A stretch of DNA of 64,000 nucleotides from Deltaproteobacteria bacterium (GTDB lineage: Bacteria > Myxococcota_A > UBA9160 > UBA4427): assembly GCA_016713665.1 (NCBI GenBank), contig JADJOR010000001.1, positions 558,001-622,000 of the forward strand. The letters run 5' to 3'. Below the pieces are notes generated by a model, which saw only the letters and a list, made by a program, of their open reading frames with translations, searched no databases and had not been told where the DNA came from. Positions 1 through 7,654 of the stretch are shown in pieces. Made by a program: the position numbers and the translations under genes. Each line of letters begins with the position of its first letter. Within the stretch, counting starts at the first letter, position 1.

Positions 1-528
1 GCCCTCTTCCGCCCGGGCGTCGGTCCAGGCCGAGACGCCGCGGCAGTTGACGAGATAGAGCCCGTCGAGATCGACCTTCGGGTCGAAGGTCCATTTCTCG
101 TCGCCCGTCTCGGGATCCAGCGCGATCACGCGGTTGAAGGGCGTACAGAGATAGAGCGTCCCGTCGACCAGGATGGGCGTGTTCTGGAAGCTCGTCGAGG
201 CGTGGCTCGAGCCGGATTGCGCGCTGCTCGGGTTCGAGGGATCGAGCAGATCGCCGGTGTGATAGGTCCAGGCGACCTCGAGCTGATCGACGTTGGCCGG
301 CGAGATCTGGGTCAGCGGTGAATGGCGCTGCCCCCCCTCGTCGCCGCCGTAGTAGGGCCAATCCGCCGACTGGGCGCCCGTCTCGCCGGTCTCCTCGCTT
401 CGACAACCGGCGAGCGCGAGTCCGAGAGCCAGCGCGACGAGGACGAGCGAGCGCCGCCGCGACCCTGCCGGCGGGACGGAAACGGACGGATGCGATGTCT
501 CGGATCGGAAGGTCGGCAGGCGCATCAT
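1..528 (-). CDS. PQQ-dependent dehydrogenase, N-terminal part (runs off window)
   Basis: The minus strand reads an open frame from an ATG pair at 528/525 to the window edge. An ATG at 597 is also in frame. The N-terminus has a basic stretch, a hydrophobic segment and a lipobox ending ALAGC, so the mature protein is probably a periplasmic or membrane-attached lipoprotein. The next stretch (WPYYGGDEGGQRHSPL, then NVDQLEVAWTYHTGD, TLYLCTPFNRVIALDPETG and NCRGVSAW) matches the first propeller blades of membrane-type PQQ dehydrogenases of the glucose/quinate/shikimate group. These oxidise sugars or alcohols in the periplasm and pass electrons to quinone. The five N-terminal membrane helices of classical glucose dehydrogenase are absent. 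The substrate and the catalytic residues lie outside the window. The family call is strong; the substrate is unknown. Confidence 0.85.
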   Translation of the reverse strand, partial: MMRLPTFRSETSHPSVSVPPAGSRRRSLVLVALALGLALAGCRSEETGETGAQSADWPYYGGDEGGQRHSPLTQISPANVDQLEVAWTYHTGDLLDPSNPSSAQSGSSHASTSFQNTPILVDGTLYLCTPFNRVIALDPETGDEKWTFDPKVDLDGLYLVNCRGVSAWTDARAEEG

Positions 529-622
529 GGTGTCTCGGATTCCCGGTCGATCGGTGGCGCTCTCCCGCGAGGGCGTCGGCGCGATCGATTCCTGCATGAG
601 GTTGTCCGCTCGTCCCGGCGTT

Positions 623-1081
623 TCAGGCCCGTTCGACGTCGAGGGGCGAGACCAGGCCCACCGGATCGAAGAGCTTGCGCTGGGCGTAGAGCGAGTCGAC
701 GTACTCGCGGACCTCGGCGATCCGGCCATCGCGGAGCGCGAAGACCATCACGTAGTGGTTCTCGTAGGGCTCGCCGCTCCCCGTCGTCGCCCGGATCGTC
801 ATCTCGATGTAGACGAGCTCGTCGCCGGCGAGGCTCGCGGTCCGCTCGATCTCCATCGGCCGGGTCGAGTCGTAGAGCCCGATCCCGCTCGCCATCAGCG
901 CGAGCACGGCCTCGAGACCCTCATGGAGGCGGCCGACGGGGGCCGACTGGGGCGCGAGCCAGCGGGCGTCCGCGGCGAAGAGCTCGGCGATCGACGGATC
1001 GCCCTTTCCGAGACACTCGAAATAACGATCGACCAGGGCGAGGTTGCGGCGGGCGAGCGGTGAGGACGCGGATCGATCCAT
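623..1081 (-). CDS. SnoaL-like / NTF2-fold protein
   Basis: This 152-residue protein begins MDRSASSPLARRN and ends PLDVERA. It has the layout of the NTF2-like superfamily: an early helix (NLALVDRYFECLGKGD), a strand with a conserved aromatic (FAADARWLAP), a loop helix (LHEGLEAVLALM), and late strands typical of SnoaL proteins (ENHYVMVFALRDGRIAEVREYVDS). Members are small cyclases, isomerases or ligand-binding proteins, and sequence alone does not give the substrate. A longer frame continues upstream to 1897 but runs antisense to the peptidyl-prolyl isomerase gene, so the ATG at 1081 is preferred. The gene is divergent from that isomerase, with 42 nt between the starts. Confidence 0.8.
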   Translation of the reverse strand: MDRSASSPLARRNLALVDRYFECLGKGDPSIAELFAADARWLAPQSAPVGRLHEGLEAVLALMASGIGLYDSTRPMEIERTASLAGDELVYIEMTIRATTGSGEPYENHYVMVFALRDGRIAEVREYVDSLYAQRKLFDPVGLVSPLDVERA

Positions 1082-1123
1082 CGCGTTACGATAGCCTCCC
1101 GACCGAATTCGAAAGGGCCCTCC

Positions 1124-2074
1124 GTGCTGCGTGCACCGCTTCTCCACTTCCTGGCGCTCGGCGCCCTGCTCTTCTTCCTGCAGACGGGCTTCGGGCGCGA
1201 GCCCGAGCGGCGCAGCATCGAGGTCTCCCGCAGCGAGGTCGCCGAACGGATCGAGGCCTTCGCCCTCCAGGTCGGTCGAGCCGCGAGCCCCGACGAGGCC
1301 CGGGCCCTCGAAGACCAGGTCGTCGAGGATGCGCTCTGGCTCGACCAGGCCTTCGCCGTCGGCCTCCCCGAGATCGATTCGGTGGTCCACCAGCGGCTCG
1401 TCCAGAACATGCGCTTCCTCGATCCGGAGACCGAGGAGACCGACGAAGCGCTCTATGCGCGGGCCGTCGAGCTCGGGATGGAGCGCAGCGATACGGTCGT
1501 CCGCCGGCGCCTCATCGATCGCATCCAGGCCGTCGTCCGCGCGCGGGTCCGCGGAGAGCCCGTCGACGAAGCAGCGCTCCAGGCCTATTTCGAGGCGAAT
1601 GGTGAGCGATGGCGCGAGCCCGTCCTGCTCGACCTGACCCACGTCTACCTCTCGCGCGATCGCCGCGGCGAGCGAGCCGACGCCGACGCGGCGGCGCTCC
1701 GGGCGAAGCTCGAGCGCGAGTCGATCGCGCCGGAGGCGGCCGTTGCCCTCGGCGATCCGTTCCTCGGCGGGCATACGCTGCGCGGCGCGAGTCCGGTCCG
1801 CATCGCGTCGCGGCTCGGCCCCGGCTTCGCCGATGCGTTGAAGGAAGCCGAGGCCGGTCGCTGGCTCGGCCCCGTGGAGTCGGCCTTCGGTCCCCATCTC
1901 GTCTGGATCGAGCGCCGCGTCGAGAGCCGGATCCCGCCCTTCGTGGCGATCCGTGAGCGGGTCCTCGACGACTGGCTCGAGGAGCGGACGCGCGAGGCCC
2001 TGCGCGCCGAGGCGACGCGGCTGCGGGCGGGCGTCGAGGTCCGCTGGCTCGAGGACGCGACGCCGGCCGGTTGA
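1124..2074 (+). CDS. Parvulin-type peptidyl-prolyl cis-trans isomerase-like protein
   Basis: The 316-residue product starts at GTG 1124 with a short N-terminal hydrophobic anchor (LLHFLALGALLFFLQ). A helical SurA/PpiD-like chaperone region follows (about residues 30-140), then a rotamase-like region from about 150 with the usual landmarks: DLTHVYLSRD, a GDPFLGGH loop near 205-215, and a late strand GPVESAFGPHLVWIERR. The parvulin family catalyses prolyl isomerisation and helps fold secreted and outer-membrane proteins in the periplasm. The canonical catalytic stretch is diverged, so a chaperone-only role is possible. Deltaproteobacterial relatives are annotated as peptidyl-prolyl isomerases. 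The gene appears to stand alone, convergent with the small gene at 2135. Confidence 0.75.
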   Translation: MLRAPLLHFLALGALLFFLQTGFGREPERRSIEVSRSEVAERIEAFALQVGRAASPDEARALEDQVVEDALWLDQAFAVGLPEIDSVVHQRLVQNMRFLDPETEETDEALYARAVELGMERSDTVVRRRLIDRIQAVVRARVRGEPVDEAALQAYFEANGERWREPVLLDLTHVYLSRDRRGERADADAAALRAKLERESIAPEAAVALGDPFLGGHTLRGASPVRIASRLGPGFADALKEAEAGRWLGPVESAFGPHLVWIERRVESRIPPFVAIRERVLDDWLEERTREALRAEATRLRAGVEVRWLEDATPAG

Positions 2075-2134
2075 TCGAGCGCTGCGCCTTCAATCGACCC
2101 CGGTCGGTCTCGCTCGGCCTTGCTCGGCTCGGCC

Positions 2135-2416
2135 CTACTCGGCCGTGGAGTCCGAGCACTCCTGCTGCTCGGCAGCGCGAGGCGCGACACGCGCCGCCCG
2201 GATCGGCTCGAGATCGCCGACCAGGAAGGGCCGCGCGATCCCGTTCTCGCCATCGATGGCGACGAGACGGCCGAGGGCCGGGACGCCGGGCTCGTCGGGA
2301 TCGACGATGGTGCCGCGGCAGCCGGTGTACTCGCTGTTCGGGGTGCGGACGCGGACGCGGTCGCCCTGACGGAAGCCCGGCCGGAAGCCTGATTGAAAGC
2401 CCGATTGGAAGCTCAT
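2135..2416 (-). CDS. Small SH3/KOW-like protein
   Basis: The product is 93 residues from ATG 2416; another in-frame ATG lies at 2431. It opens with near-repeats (FQSGFQSGFRPGF), followed by QGDRVRVRTPNSEYTGCRGTIVD and later GRLVAIDGENGIARPFLVGDLEPI. This alternation of short strands and Gly turns is typical of SH3-like barrels such as KOW domains, which often bind RNA or ribosome-associated proteins. The tail is Ala- and Glu-rich. It begins about 30 nt after the stop of the HelD-like helicase on the same strand, so the two are probably co-transcribed. No specific family is recognised; a nucleic-acid or RNA polymerase-associated role is only a guess from context. Confidence 0.65.
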   Translation of the reverse strand: MSFQSGFQSGFRPGFRQGDRVRVRTPNSEYTGCRGTIVDPDEPGVPALGRLVAIDGENGIARPFLVGDLEPIRAARVAPRAAEQQECSDSTAE

Positions 2417-2448
2417 GGTCGGCCTCTCCACAAACCCACGCCCGATTT

Positions 2449-4545
2449 CTAGCGCGTCGCCACCCGCTGGACGAGCGGCGAAGGCGTTCCGACGCTCATC
2501 ATCCAGAGCTGATGGATCGCCCGGGTCGCCGCGACGTGGAGCATGCGCCGGGCCGTCGGGGTATCCGGATAGTTCTGCGAATCGACGTCGAGCACGATCA
2601 CGTAGTCGAACTCGAGGCCCTTCACCTGGGAGACCTCGGTGATCTCGATGCCGGGCTTGAAGGGAAATTCACCGTCCCGGATCCGCCGCAGGCGCGGCAG
2701 ATCGGCCCGGGCGAGGCCTTGGTAGTAGACGTCGCTCGCGACCGCGCTCGGCGTCAGGATCGCGACCGACGCCAGGGGCTCGCTCGCCATCAAGTCCCGC
2801 AAGACGTCCGAGAGGAGCGCGACACAGGCCCCCCGATCCGTCATGCGGAACAGCTCGACCGGCGGTCCGTCCCGGGTCGCCCGGACCTCGTCATCCTCCT
2901 GCAGCCGCCCGAGCAGCGAGACCGCGAACTGCATGACCTGGATCGACGAGCGGTAGCTCACCTTCAAGGTCTCGACCTCGACGCCCTCGAGCCCGACGTC
3001 GTGGAAGAAGGTCGGCCACGAAGAGAAGCCCGAATGCTCCACGAGCTGCTGCTGGGTGTCACCCGCGAGGGTGATGCTGGCGCCGGGCTGCATGCGATCG
3101 AGCAGCACGCGCACCTCGATCGGCGCGAAGTCCTGGACCTCGTCGATCACGACGTGGCGGAAGCGCTCGGGGCGCCGTCCCGGCACGGGGGCATCGCCGA
3201 TGCGCCGCTGATGCGCCCGCAGCAGCAGCGCGTCGTCCTCGGGGTCGAGGGCCGCGTCGCTCTCGTCGGCCCCGGCGAGCGCCGCGCCGAGCTCTTCGAG
3301 CCGCTGTCGATTCCATTCGACGAAGCGGTCCAGCTCGCGGTCCGAGAAGCGCCCGGGCGCCAGCTCCGCGAACACGTCGCCGAGCAGGCGGCGCTGCGTC
3401 AGCACGCTGGCCCAGTCGTCGTAGGCCTGGGCGAGGCTGCGCGGGCCGGGGACGCGGGCGACCTGCCGCTCGAGCGCGAGATCCAGCGCCGAGTGGAGCT
3501 TGATCGCCTGGATCAGCGCCGGCGTGTCCTCGCGCCGCGCGGCCGGCAGATCGGGGAACAGGCTCCTTCGCTCGTCGTGGATCCAGTCGCGGTAGTTGAC
3601 GATGCGGACCCGCGCGAGGCCGAGCGAGGGCAGCACGTGCTCGACATAACGCGCGAGGGCCCGCGAGAAGACGACGACGAGCGTCTCGGGGGAGTCGATC
3701 GCGGGATCGGCGAAGGCGAGATAGGCGATGCGATGCAGGGCGACGGTCGTCTTGCCCGAGCCGGCGCTGCCCCGGATCACGAGGAAGCCCGCGGCCGGGC
3801 GCGTGATCAGATCGAACTGGCTCGGATCGATCAGGCTCGTGATCTCGGGCAACCGCTTGTCGGCGCGCTGCGACGCGCCATCGCTCGCGCGACCCATGCG
3901 GCGCGCGAAGGCGTCCTCGTCCGCCTCGTCGAAGCGCAGCGCCGCCGCCTCGCCCCCCGCCAGACGCGGCGTCTCGTTGGCCTCGCGTCGCCAGCCACAG
4001 GCCGAGCTCGCGTCGAGGCTGAAGTCGCCCTCCGGCGCCTGGACCCGCTCGAGCACCCCGTCCCGGATCCGGACCATCCGCCGCGCGCGCACCGACCCCT
4101 GTCGCTCGCGTCCCGAGATCTCCTCGTCGAACGACTCGCCCTGGCGATAGCTGTAGAAGATTTTCGAGATCGGCGCGTCGCGCCAGTCGACGATCCGCAC
4201 ACCCTTCTGCAGACAGGTCGCGCGCCCGAGGAAGAGGTCGCGCTCCCTGCCCTCTTCTTCCAGGCGCAGATGCGCGAAGTAGGGCGAGCCCGGATCGACC
4301 TGCGTGCTCTGCCCGGCGCTGCGCAGCTGGTGCAGGATCGCGGATTGATTGTGGTACTGCTCGGTCAGCGCGGAGTGGTCCTTGTTCTCGTCGCCCGAGA
4401 GCAGGCGCTCGCGCAAGCGTTCGAGCTCCCGCAGGATCGGCGCCTCGCTCGCCGTGCGCACCGGCGGAAGCGTCGCGAGCTGGGCGCGGACCCGGGCCAG
4501 CGCATCCAGCTCCTCGACGACCACCCTGTCCGGCCGCTCGTCCAT
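2449..4545 (-). CDS. HelD-like superfamily 1 (UvrD/Rep) helicase
   Basis: This 698-residue ATPase has Walker A GSAGSGKTT near residue 255, the motif II segment VVIDEVQDF near 468, and motif III GDTQQQLVEH near 497. A C-terminal UvrD-like motor follows, with KGLEFDYVIVLDV and HVAATRA. The region before Walker A has the HelD signature: a coiled N-terminus, then PYFAHLRLEEEG, VDWRDAPISKIFYSY, and a stretch ending MVRIRDGVLERV. HelD-family proteins bind RNA polymerase and use ATP to release stalled or post-termination enzyme. The start at 4545 lies just downstream of a perfect 15-bp palindrome. The gene follows the ExbB/ExbD-like genes by 72 nt on the same strand, and the small SH3-like gene follows it. 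Confidence 0.88.
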   Translation of the reverse strand: MDERPDRVVVEELDALARVRAQLATLPPVRTASEAPILRELERLRERLLSGDENKDHSALTEQYHNQSAILHQLRSAGQSTQVDPGSPYFAHLRLEEEGRERDLFLGRATCLQKGVRIVDWRDAPISKIFYSYRQGESFDEEISGRERQGSVRARRMVRIRDGVLERVQAPEGDFSLDASSACGWRREANETPRLAGGEAAALRFDEADEDAFARRMGRASDGASQRADKRLPEITSLIDPSQFDLITRPAAGFLVIRGSAGSGKTTVALHRIAYLAFADPAIDSPETLVVVFSRALARYVEHVLPSLGLARVRIVNYRDWIHDERRSLFPDLPAARREDTPALIQAIKLHSALDLALERQVARVPGPRSLAQAYDDWASVLTQRRLLGDVFAELAPGRFSDRELDRFVEWNRQRLEELGAALAGADESDAALDPEDDALLLRAHQRRIGDAPVPGRRPERFRHVVIDEVQDFAPIEVRVLLDRMQPGASITLAGDTQQQLVEHSGFSSWPTFFHDVGLEGVEVETLKVSYRSSIQVMQFAVSLLGRLQEDDEVRATRDGPPVELFRMTDRGACVALLSDVLRDLMASEPLASVAILTPSAVASDVYYQGLARADLPRLRRIRDGEFPFKPGIEITEVSQVKGLEFDYVIVLDVDSQNYPDTPTARRMLHVAATRAIHQLWMMSVGTPSPLVQRVATR

Positions 4546-4560
4546 CCGCCCGCGCCCTCT

Positions 4561-4575
4561 CCCCCGATTCGGGGG
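4561..4575. repeat. Perfect 15-bp palindrome upstream of the helicase start
   Basis: Arms CCCCCGA and TCGGGGG are separated by one base. The element sits 16-30 nt upstream of the helicase ATG, in the 72-nt gap after the ExbD-like gene. No T-run follows on either strand, so it looks more like an operator or an mRNA hairpin near the ribosome site than an intrinsic terminator. Confidence 0.5.
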
Positions 4576-4617
4576 ATTCTCTTTATACGAGTTTTCGCGG
4601 CGCCTGCAAAGCCCGTT

Positions 4618-5647
4618 TCAATCGACCCTTCGAGGTCGAACCTCGGGGTCCGGCAGCCCGAATCGGATCGCCACCTCGAGCTCCGAGTCGGCTTCGTGAC
4701 CGCTCCAGCTCGCATGAAAGCCGGCGGCCTCGATCCGGGTCCGGGCCTCGAGGTAGGTCTCGAAGCTGTCGCTCCAGACGTGGAAGCGGATCACCTCCGC
4801 ATCGGGCTCGTGCCGCGCGAGCCAGGCGGCGAGCCCCGGATCGTCGGGGAGCCGCGAGCGCTCGACGCCGCCGTCCCGTGTTCGCCACGAGAGCACCATG
4901 TGAAGCCCGGGCTCGGTCTCGAGCAGCCAGCGATGCGGACCGAGGCCGATGTCGGATTTGCGCAGATAGCGGGCGACCGACGCGAGCTCGTCCGGGCGCA
5001 GCGACCGGGCCGCCCCATCGGGCACGATCTTCGTGATCGCCTGCCGCCCCAGCTCGAAGAGCGTCTCGCGTTCGACCGGATAGACGCGCCCGTAGCGCAC
5101 CAGGATCCAGGCCTCGCGCCCTTCGATGAGCCGCGGATCCGGAAGCCGCGCGACCAGCTGCTTCGGCACCGACTCGAGCGCCCGCGCATAGGCCTGCCGA
5201 TGGCCCGCGCTCGCCTTCTCCGCCGCGAGCGCCTCGCGCGCCCGGGCGACCTGGACCTCGAGCGCTTCGCGCGCGCTGCGAGAGCGCCGGCGGCGCCTTC
5301 GCGCCCGCCAATTCTGCCTTCGCCGCCGCGCCCGGTTCGAGCGACGCGACGAGCTGCTCGAGGGTCCGGCGCGCGGAGGCGAGATCCTCGATGCCGCGCA
5401 TGCGGAGGCGTTCACGCCGCGACTCGAGCGCGGGGTCGGGCGTGTCCGTCGCCGCGGGCGGGGCGATCGCTTCGGCGGGCGGCTTGCCGGAGCGACTGGC
5501 GAGCTCCCGGGCCACCCGCGCGACCGCGTCGCCGAGCTCGAGCTGGGTCAGCGCGATCACGATGACGAGGATCCCGACGACGTTCGAAAGCGTGTCGACC
5601 AACGGGTCGAGATTGTCCGGGAGGGCACTGCGGCGCGGGCGGCTCAA
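4618..5647 (-). CDS. ExbD/MotB-like membrane protein 2 (apparent frameshift)
   Basis: The reading frame starts at TTG 5647, overlapping the TGA of the preceding gene (TTGA). It encodes SRPRRSALPDNLDPLVDTLSNVVGILVIVIALTQLEL, a short cytoplasmic tail followed by one membrane helix as in TolR/ExbD/MotB stators. A charged helical region follows, until the frame is lost near 5268-5276. The continuation lies in the next frame (REALEVQVARAREALAAEK...) and ends at TGA 4618 with a globular domain containing VIRFHVWSDSFETYLEARTRIEAAGF. Adding one CG unit to the (CG)n run would rejoin the frames into a protein of about 343 residues. No OmpA-type peptidoglycan-binding motif was seen. The protein probably pairs with the ExbB-like channel upstream; its real function is unknown. 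Confidence 0.7.
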
Positions 5648-6456
5648 CGTCCGGCCTCCGCGCGCGGGCCGTTCGTCTCCGCGCGCCGCAGGAGCGACCA
5701 GTCGAGCTCGCCGGTCCCGGGGAGCGGCAGGGTCGCGACGCGCACCCCCGCCGCTTCGGCCACCCGGGCTGCGATGCCGGCCGTCTGGAGGCCGTCGGGC
5801 CGGATCAGGAGCACGAGCAGGACCCCCGGCATGGCCCGCAATCTTCTCAAATAACGTCCGTAGTCGAGCGAGGCCGACAGCTCGTCGCGCGGCAGGAAGA
5901 CGCGGGTTCCGTCGCTCGCGCGATGGGCGGTGGCGCCCCCCGCGTCGCATTCGACGAACCAGGGATTCAGATGGCGCGAGAGCCCGGTCGGATCGATCAG
6001 GATCGGCAGCGTCTCGCGCCGGCTCTCGAGGACCTCGACGCTGGTCTCGACCGTCTCCCGCTCCTTCTCGAGCTTCGCCCGCGCCGCCTCGAGCGCCGCG
6101 AGATCCGCAGCGAGCCGCCGGCTCCGACCGCTCGCGGCGAGCCGCTCCTCGAGCGCCGCGAGCGGGAGCGGTCCGTCCTCCGATTCTGCCGCGAGCGCGC
6201 GATCCACCCGCGCGAGCAGGGACTCGACCGTCGAGAGGGCCGCCTGCTCCGGCTTCCCGGCGCGGGGTGCGACGCGCGATGGCCCCGCCGATTTCGCCGC
6301 CCCGTCCCCGCTCGGCGGCGGGTTGCGCGGGGCCGCATCGCGCGGCGCCACCGCCGAGAGGGAGAGGCTCGCGAGCAACAGGATCAGCGCGCCGATCGTG
6401 CAGGCGAGCACGCTCATGAAGGGAAAGAGCGAGACGCGGACCTCGTCGCGCGCCAC
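5644..6456 (-). CDS. ExbD/MotB-like membrane protein 1
   Basis: This 270-residue protein starts at GTG 6456, three nt after the stop of the ExbB-like gene. It has a cytoplasmic tail (ARDEVRVSLFPFMSVLACTI), one membrane helix (GALILLLASLSLSAV), a Pro/Ala-rich linker and a long helical region (about 75-150). A C-terminal domain follows (LPILIDPTGLSRHLNPWFVECD, later VLLVLLIRPDGLQTAG). Short tail, single helix and periplasmic domain match the stator partners of proton-driven MotA/TolQ/ExbB motors. The usual Asp in the helix of ExbD/TolR is not evident, which raises doubt about proton coupling. Its stop overlaps the TTG start of the second ExbD-like gene. Confidence 0.75.
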   Translation of the reverse strand: MARDEVRVSLFPFMSVLACTIGALILLLASLSLSAVAPRDAAPRNPPPSGDGAAKSAGPSRVAPRAGKPEQAALSTVESLLARVDRALAAESEDGPLPLAALEERLAASGRSRRLAADLAALEAARAKLEKERETVETSVEVLESRRETLPILIDPTGLSRHLNPWFVECDAGGATAHRASDGTRVFLPRDELSASLDYGRYLRRLRAMPGVLLVLLIRPDGLQTAGIAARVAEAAGVRVATLPLPGTGELDWSLLRRAETNGPRAEAGR

Positions 6457-6459
6457 GGC

Positions 6460-7521
6460 CTAGCCCCCGGCCGCGTCGCGTTTGCGCAGCGCCGCGATCA
6501 GCCGCTCGACCAGCCGGTCGAGGGCCGCGTCGTCGGACTCGGCTCCGGATTCGTCCGCGAGGCGGCGGACGAGGTGCTCGGCGCAGTCGTCGTCGACCTC
6601 GCCCAGGAAGGCTTCCTCGAGGCGCTGCAGGGCGTTGCTCGGGAACATCACGACGATGCTCATCACGAGGGCGAGCAGCGTCGTGTCGAAGGCGACCCCG
6701 AGTCCGCCGGTCACCGACTCGATCGACTCGCGCATGCCCTCGATCGAAGACGCCGTCTCGAGGGTCGTCGAGAAGCCGCCGACGGCGGCGCCGATGCCGA
6801 TCACGGTGCCGATGAAGCCGAGCGTCGGTACCGCCCAGATGAAGACCCGGATCAGCCCGTAGCTCGCGTCGATGCGGCCTTCGTCGGCGCGCGCCTCGGC
6901 ATTAAGGAACTCGACGACCTCGACCACCCGCCGCCGCGCCTGGAAATGCCGCAGCGCGCGCACGAGCCGGCGGGCGAGCAGCGCATCGAAGTCGAAGTCC
7001 GCCTGGCCGGCCAGGTGCGCGAGCGTCGCATCGACGTCTTCGGGTCGAAGGAGGGCCCCCGCACCGGGCCGCGCAAGCCAATCCCGACCGAGCATGCGGC
7101 GCTCCCGCGCCAGGCGGCGACGTTTGGCGGCGAGCAGCGCGAGGGCCCAGCTCGAGACGAAGGTGATCGCGTACTGGACCCAGCCGCGCTCGACGAAGAG
7201 CTCGGCGAGGCGGGTATCGGGAATCCAGCGGAGCGCGCCGTAGAAGAGCAGCGTGGCGAGCAGCGCGAAGCCCGCCGCCGGAAGGATCGGGACCTCGCCG
7301 GGTCCCGCCGGACGCCGGCGCGCGAGGGGCGGCGAATTCGCGGTCGCGAACGCGCTCGGCATGGTGGCGAGTTCGTGGGCCGCGGCGGCGGCGCTCGCGG
7401 TCCGGTTCGGCGCATCGGCGCCGCGCAGCGCCGAGCGGCCGCAGGCGCGGCAGCGTCGGATCGCGCCCTCTGCCTCGAGCTCGATCGCGGCGGCTCCGCA
7501 ATGCGGACAGCTCTCCCCCAT
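6460..7521 (-). CDS. MotA/TolQ/ExbB proton-channel family protein with N-terminal zinc ribbon
   Basis: The first 30 residues (MGESCPHCGAAAIELE...IRRCRACG) form a zinc ribbon with two CxxC knuckles, unusual for this family. Two membrane segments follow near residues 75-125 (LLATLLFYGAL; YAITFVSSWALALLAA). The conserved MotA/TolQ/ExbB core comes later: VPTLGFIGTVIGIGAAVGGF near 225-250 and FDTTLLALVMSIVVMFPSN near 270-295. Family members form pentameric proton channels that drive dimers of ExbD/TolR/MotB-like partners, and two such partners are encoded directly downstream. The start at 7521 places the ribbon at the N-terminus; a longer frame to 7581 exists without added support. The role of this motor is unknown; Ton/Tol-like transport or a defence-type motor are options. 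Confidence 0.85.
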   Translation of the reverse strand: MGESCPHCGAAAIELEAEGAIRRCRACGRSALRGADAPNRTASAAAAAHELATMPSAFATANSPPLARRRPAGPGEVPILPAAGFALLATLLFYGALRWIPDTRLAELFVERGWVQYAITFVSSWALALLAAKRRRLARERRMLGRDWLARPGAGALLRPEDVDATLAHLAGQADFDFDALLARRLVRALRHFQARRRVVEVVEFLNAEARADEGRIDASYGLIRVFIWAVPTLGFIGTVIGIGAAVGGFSTTLETASSIEGMRESIESVTGGLGVAFDTTLLALVMSIVVMFPSNALQRLEEAFLGEVDDDCAEHLVRRLADESGAESDDAALDRLVERLIAALRKRDAAGG

Positions 7522-7654
7522 TTCCGCACTCCTCCGAGGCCCCGTGCTCGGCCAGTCGTCCGCCCTGCGCTCGGCGCCCATCCGACCGGATCCCGATCGG
7601 CGGCGAAGACTACTCGCTCGCCGCGCCCCTTGCCGCGGCTGCTAGCCTCGCGCC

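Noticed and set aside
2071..5565. 1164-residue plus-strand open frame opposite the helicase and ExbD-like genes
   Set aside because: It is the antisense shadow of strongly conserved minus-strand genes; high GC leaves long open antisense frames and its composition is low-complexity.
2449..7521. A classical Zorya defence system
   Set aside because: No OmpA/MotB peptidoglycan domain, no ZorC, and the helicase is HelD-like rather than the Snf2-type ZorD. The resemblance is kept only as a hypothesis.
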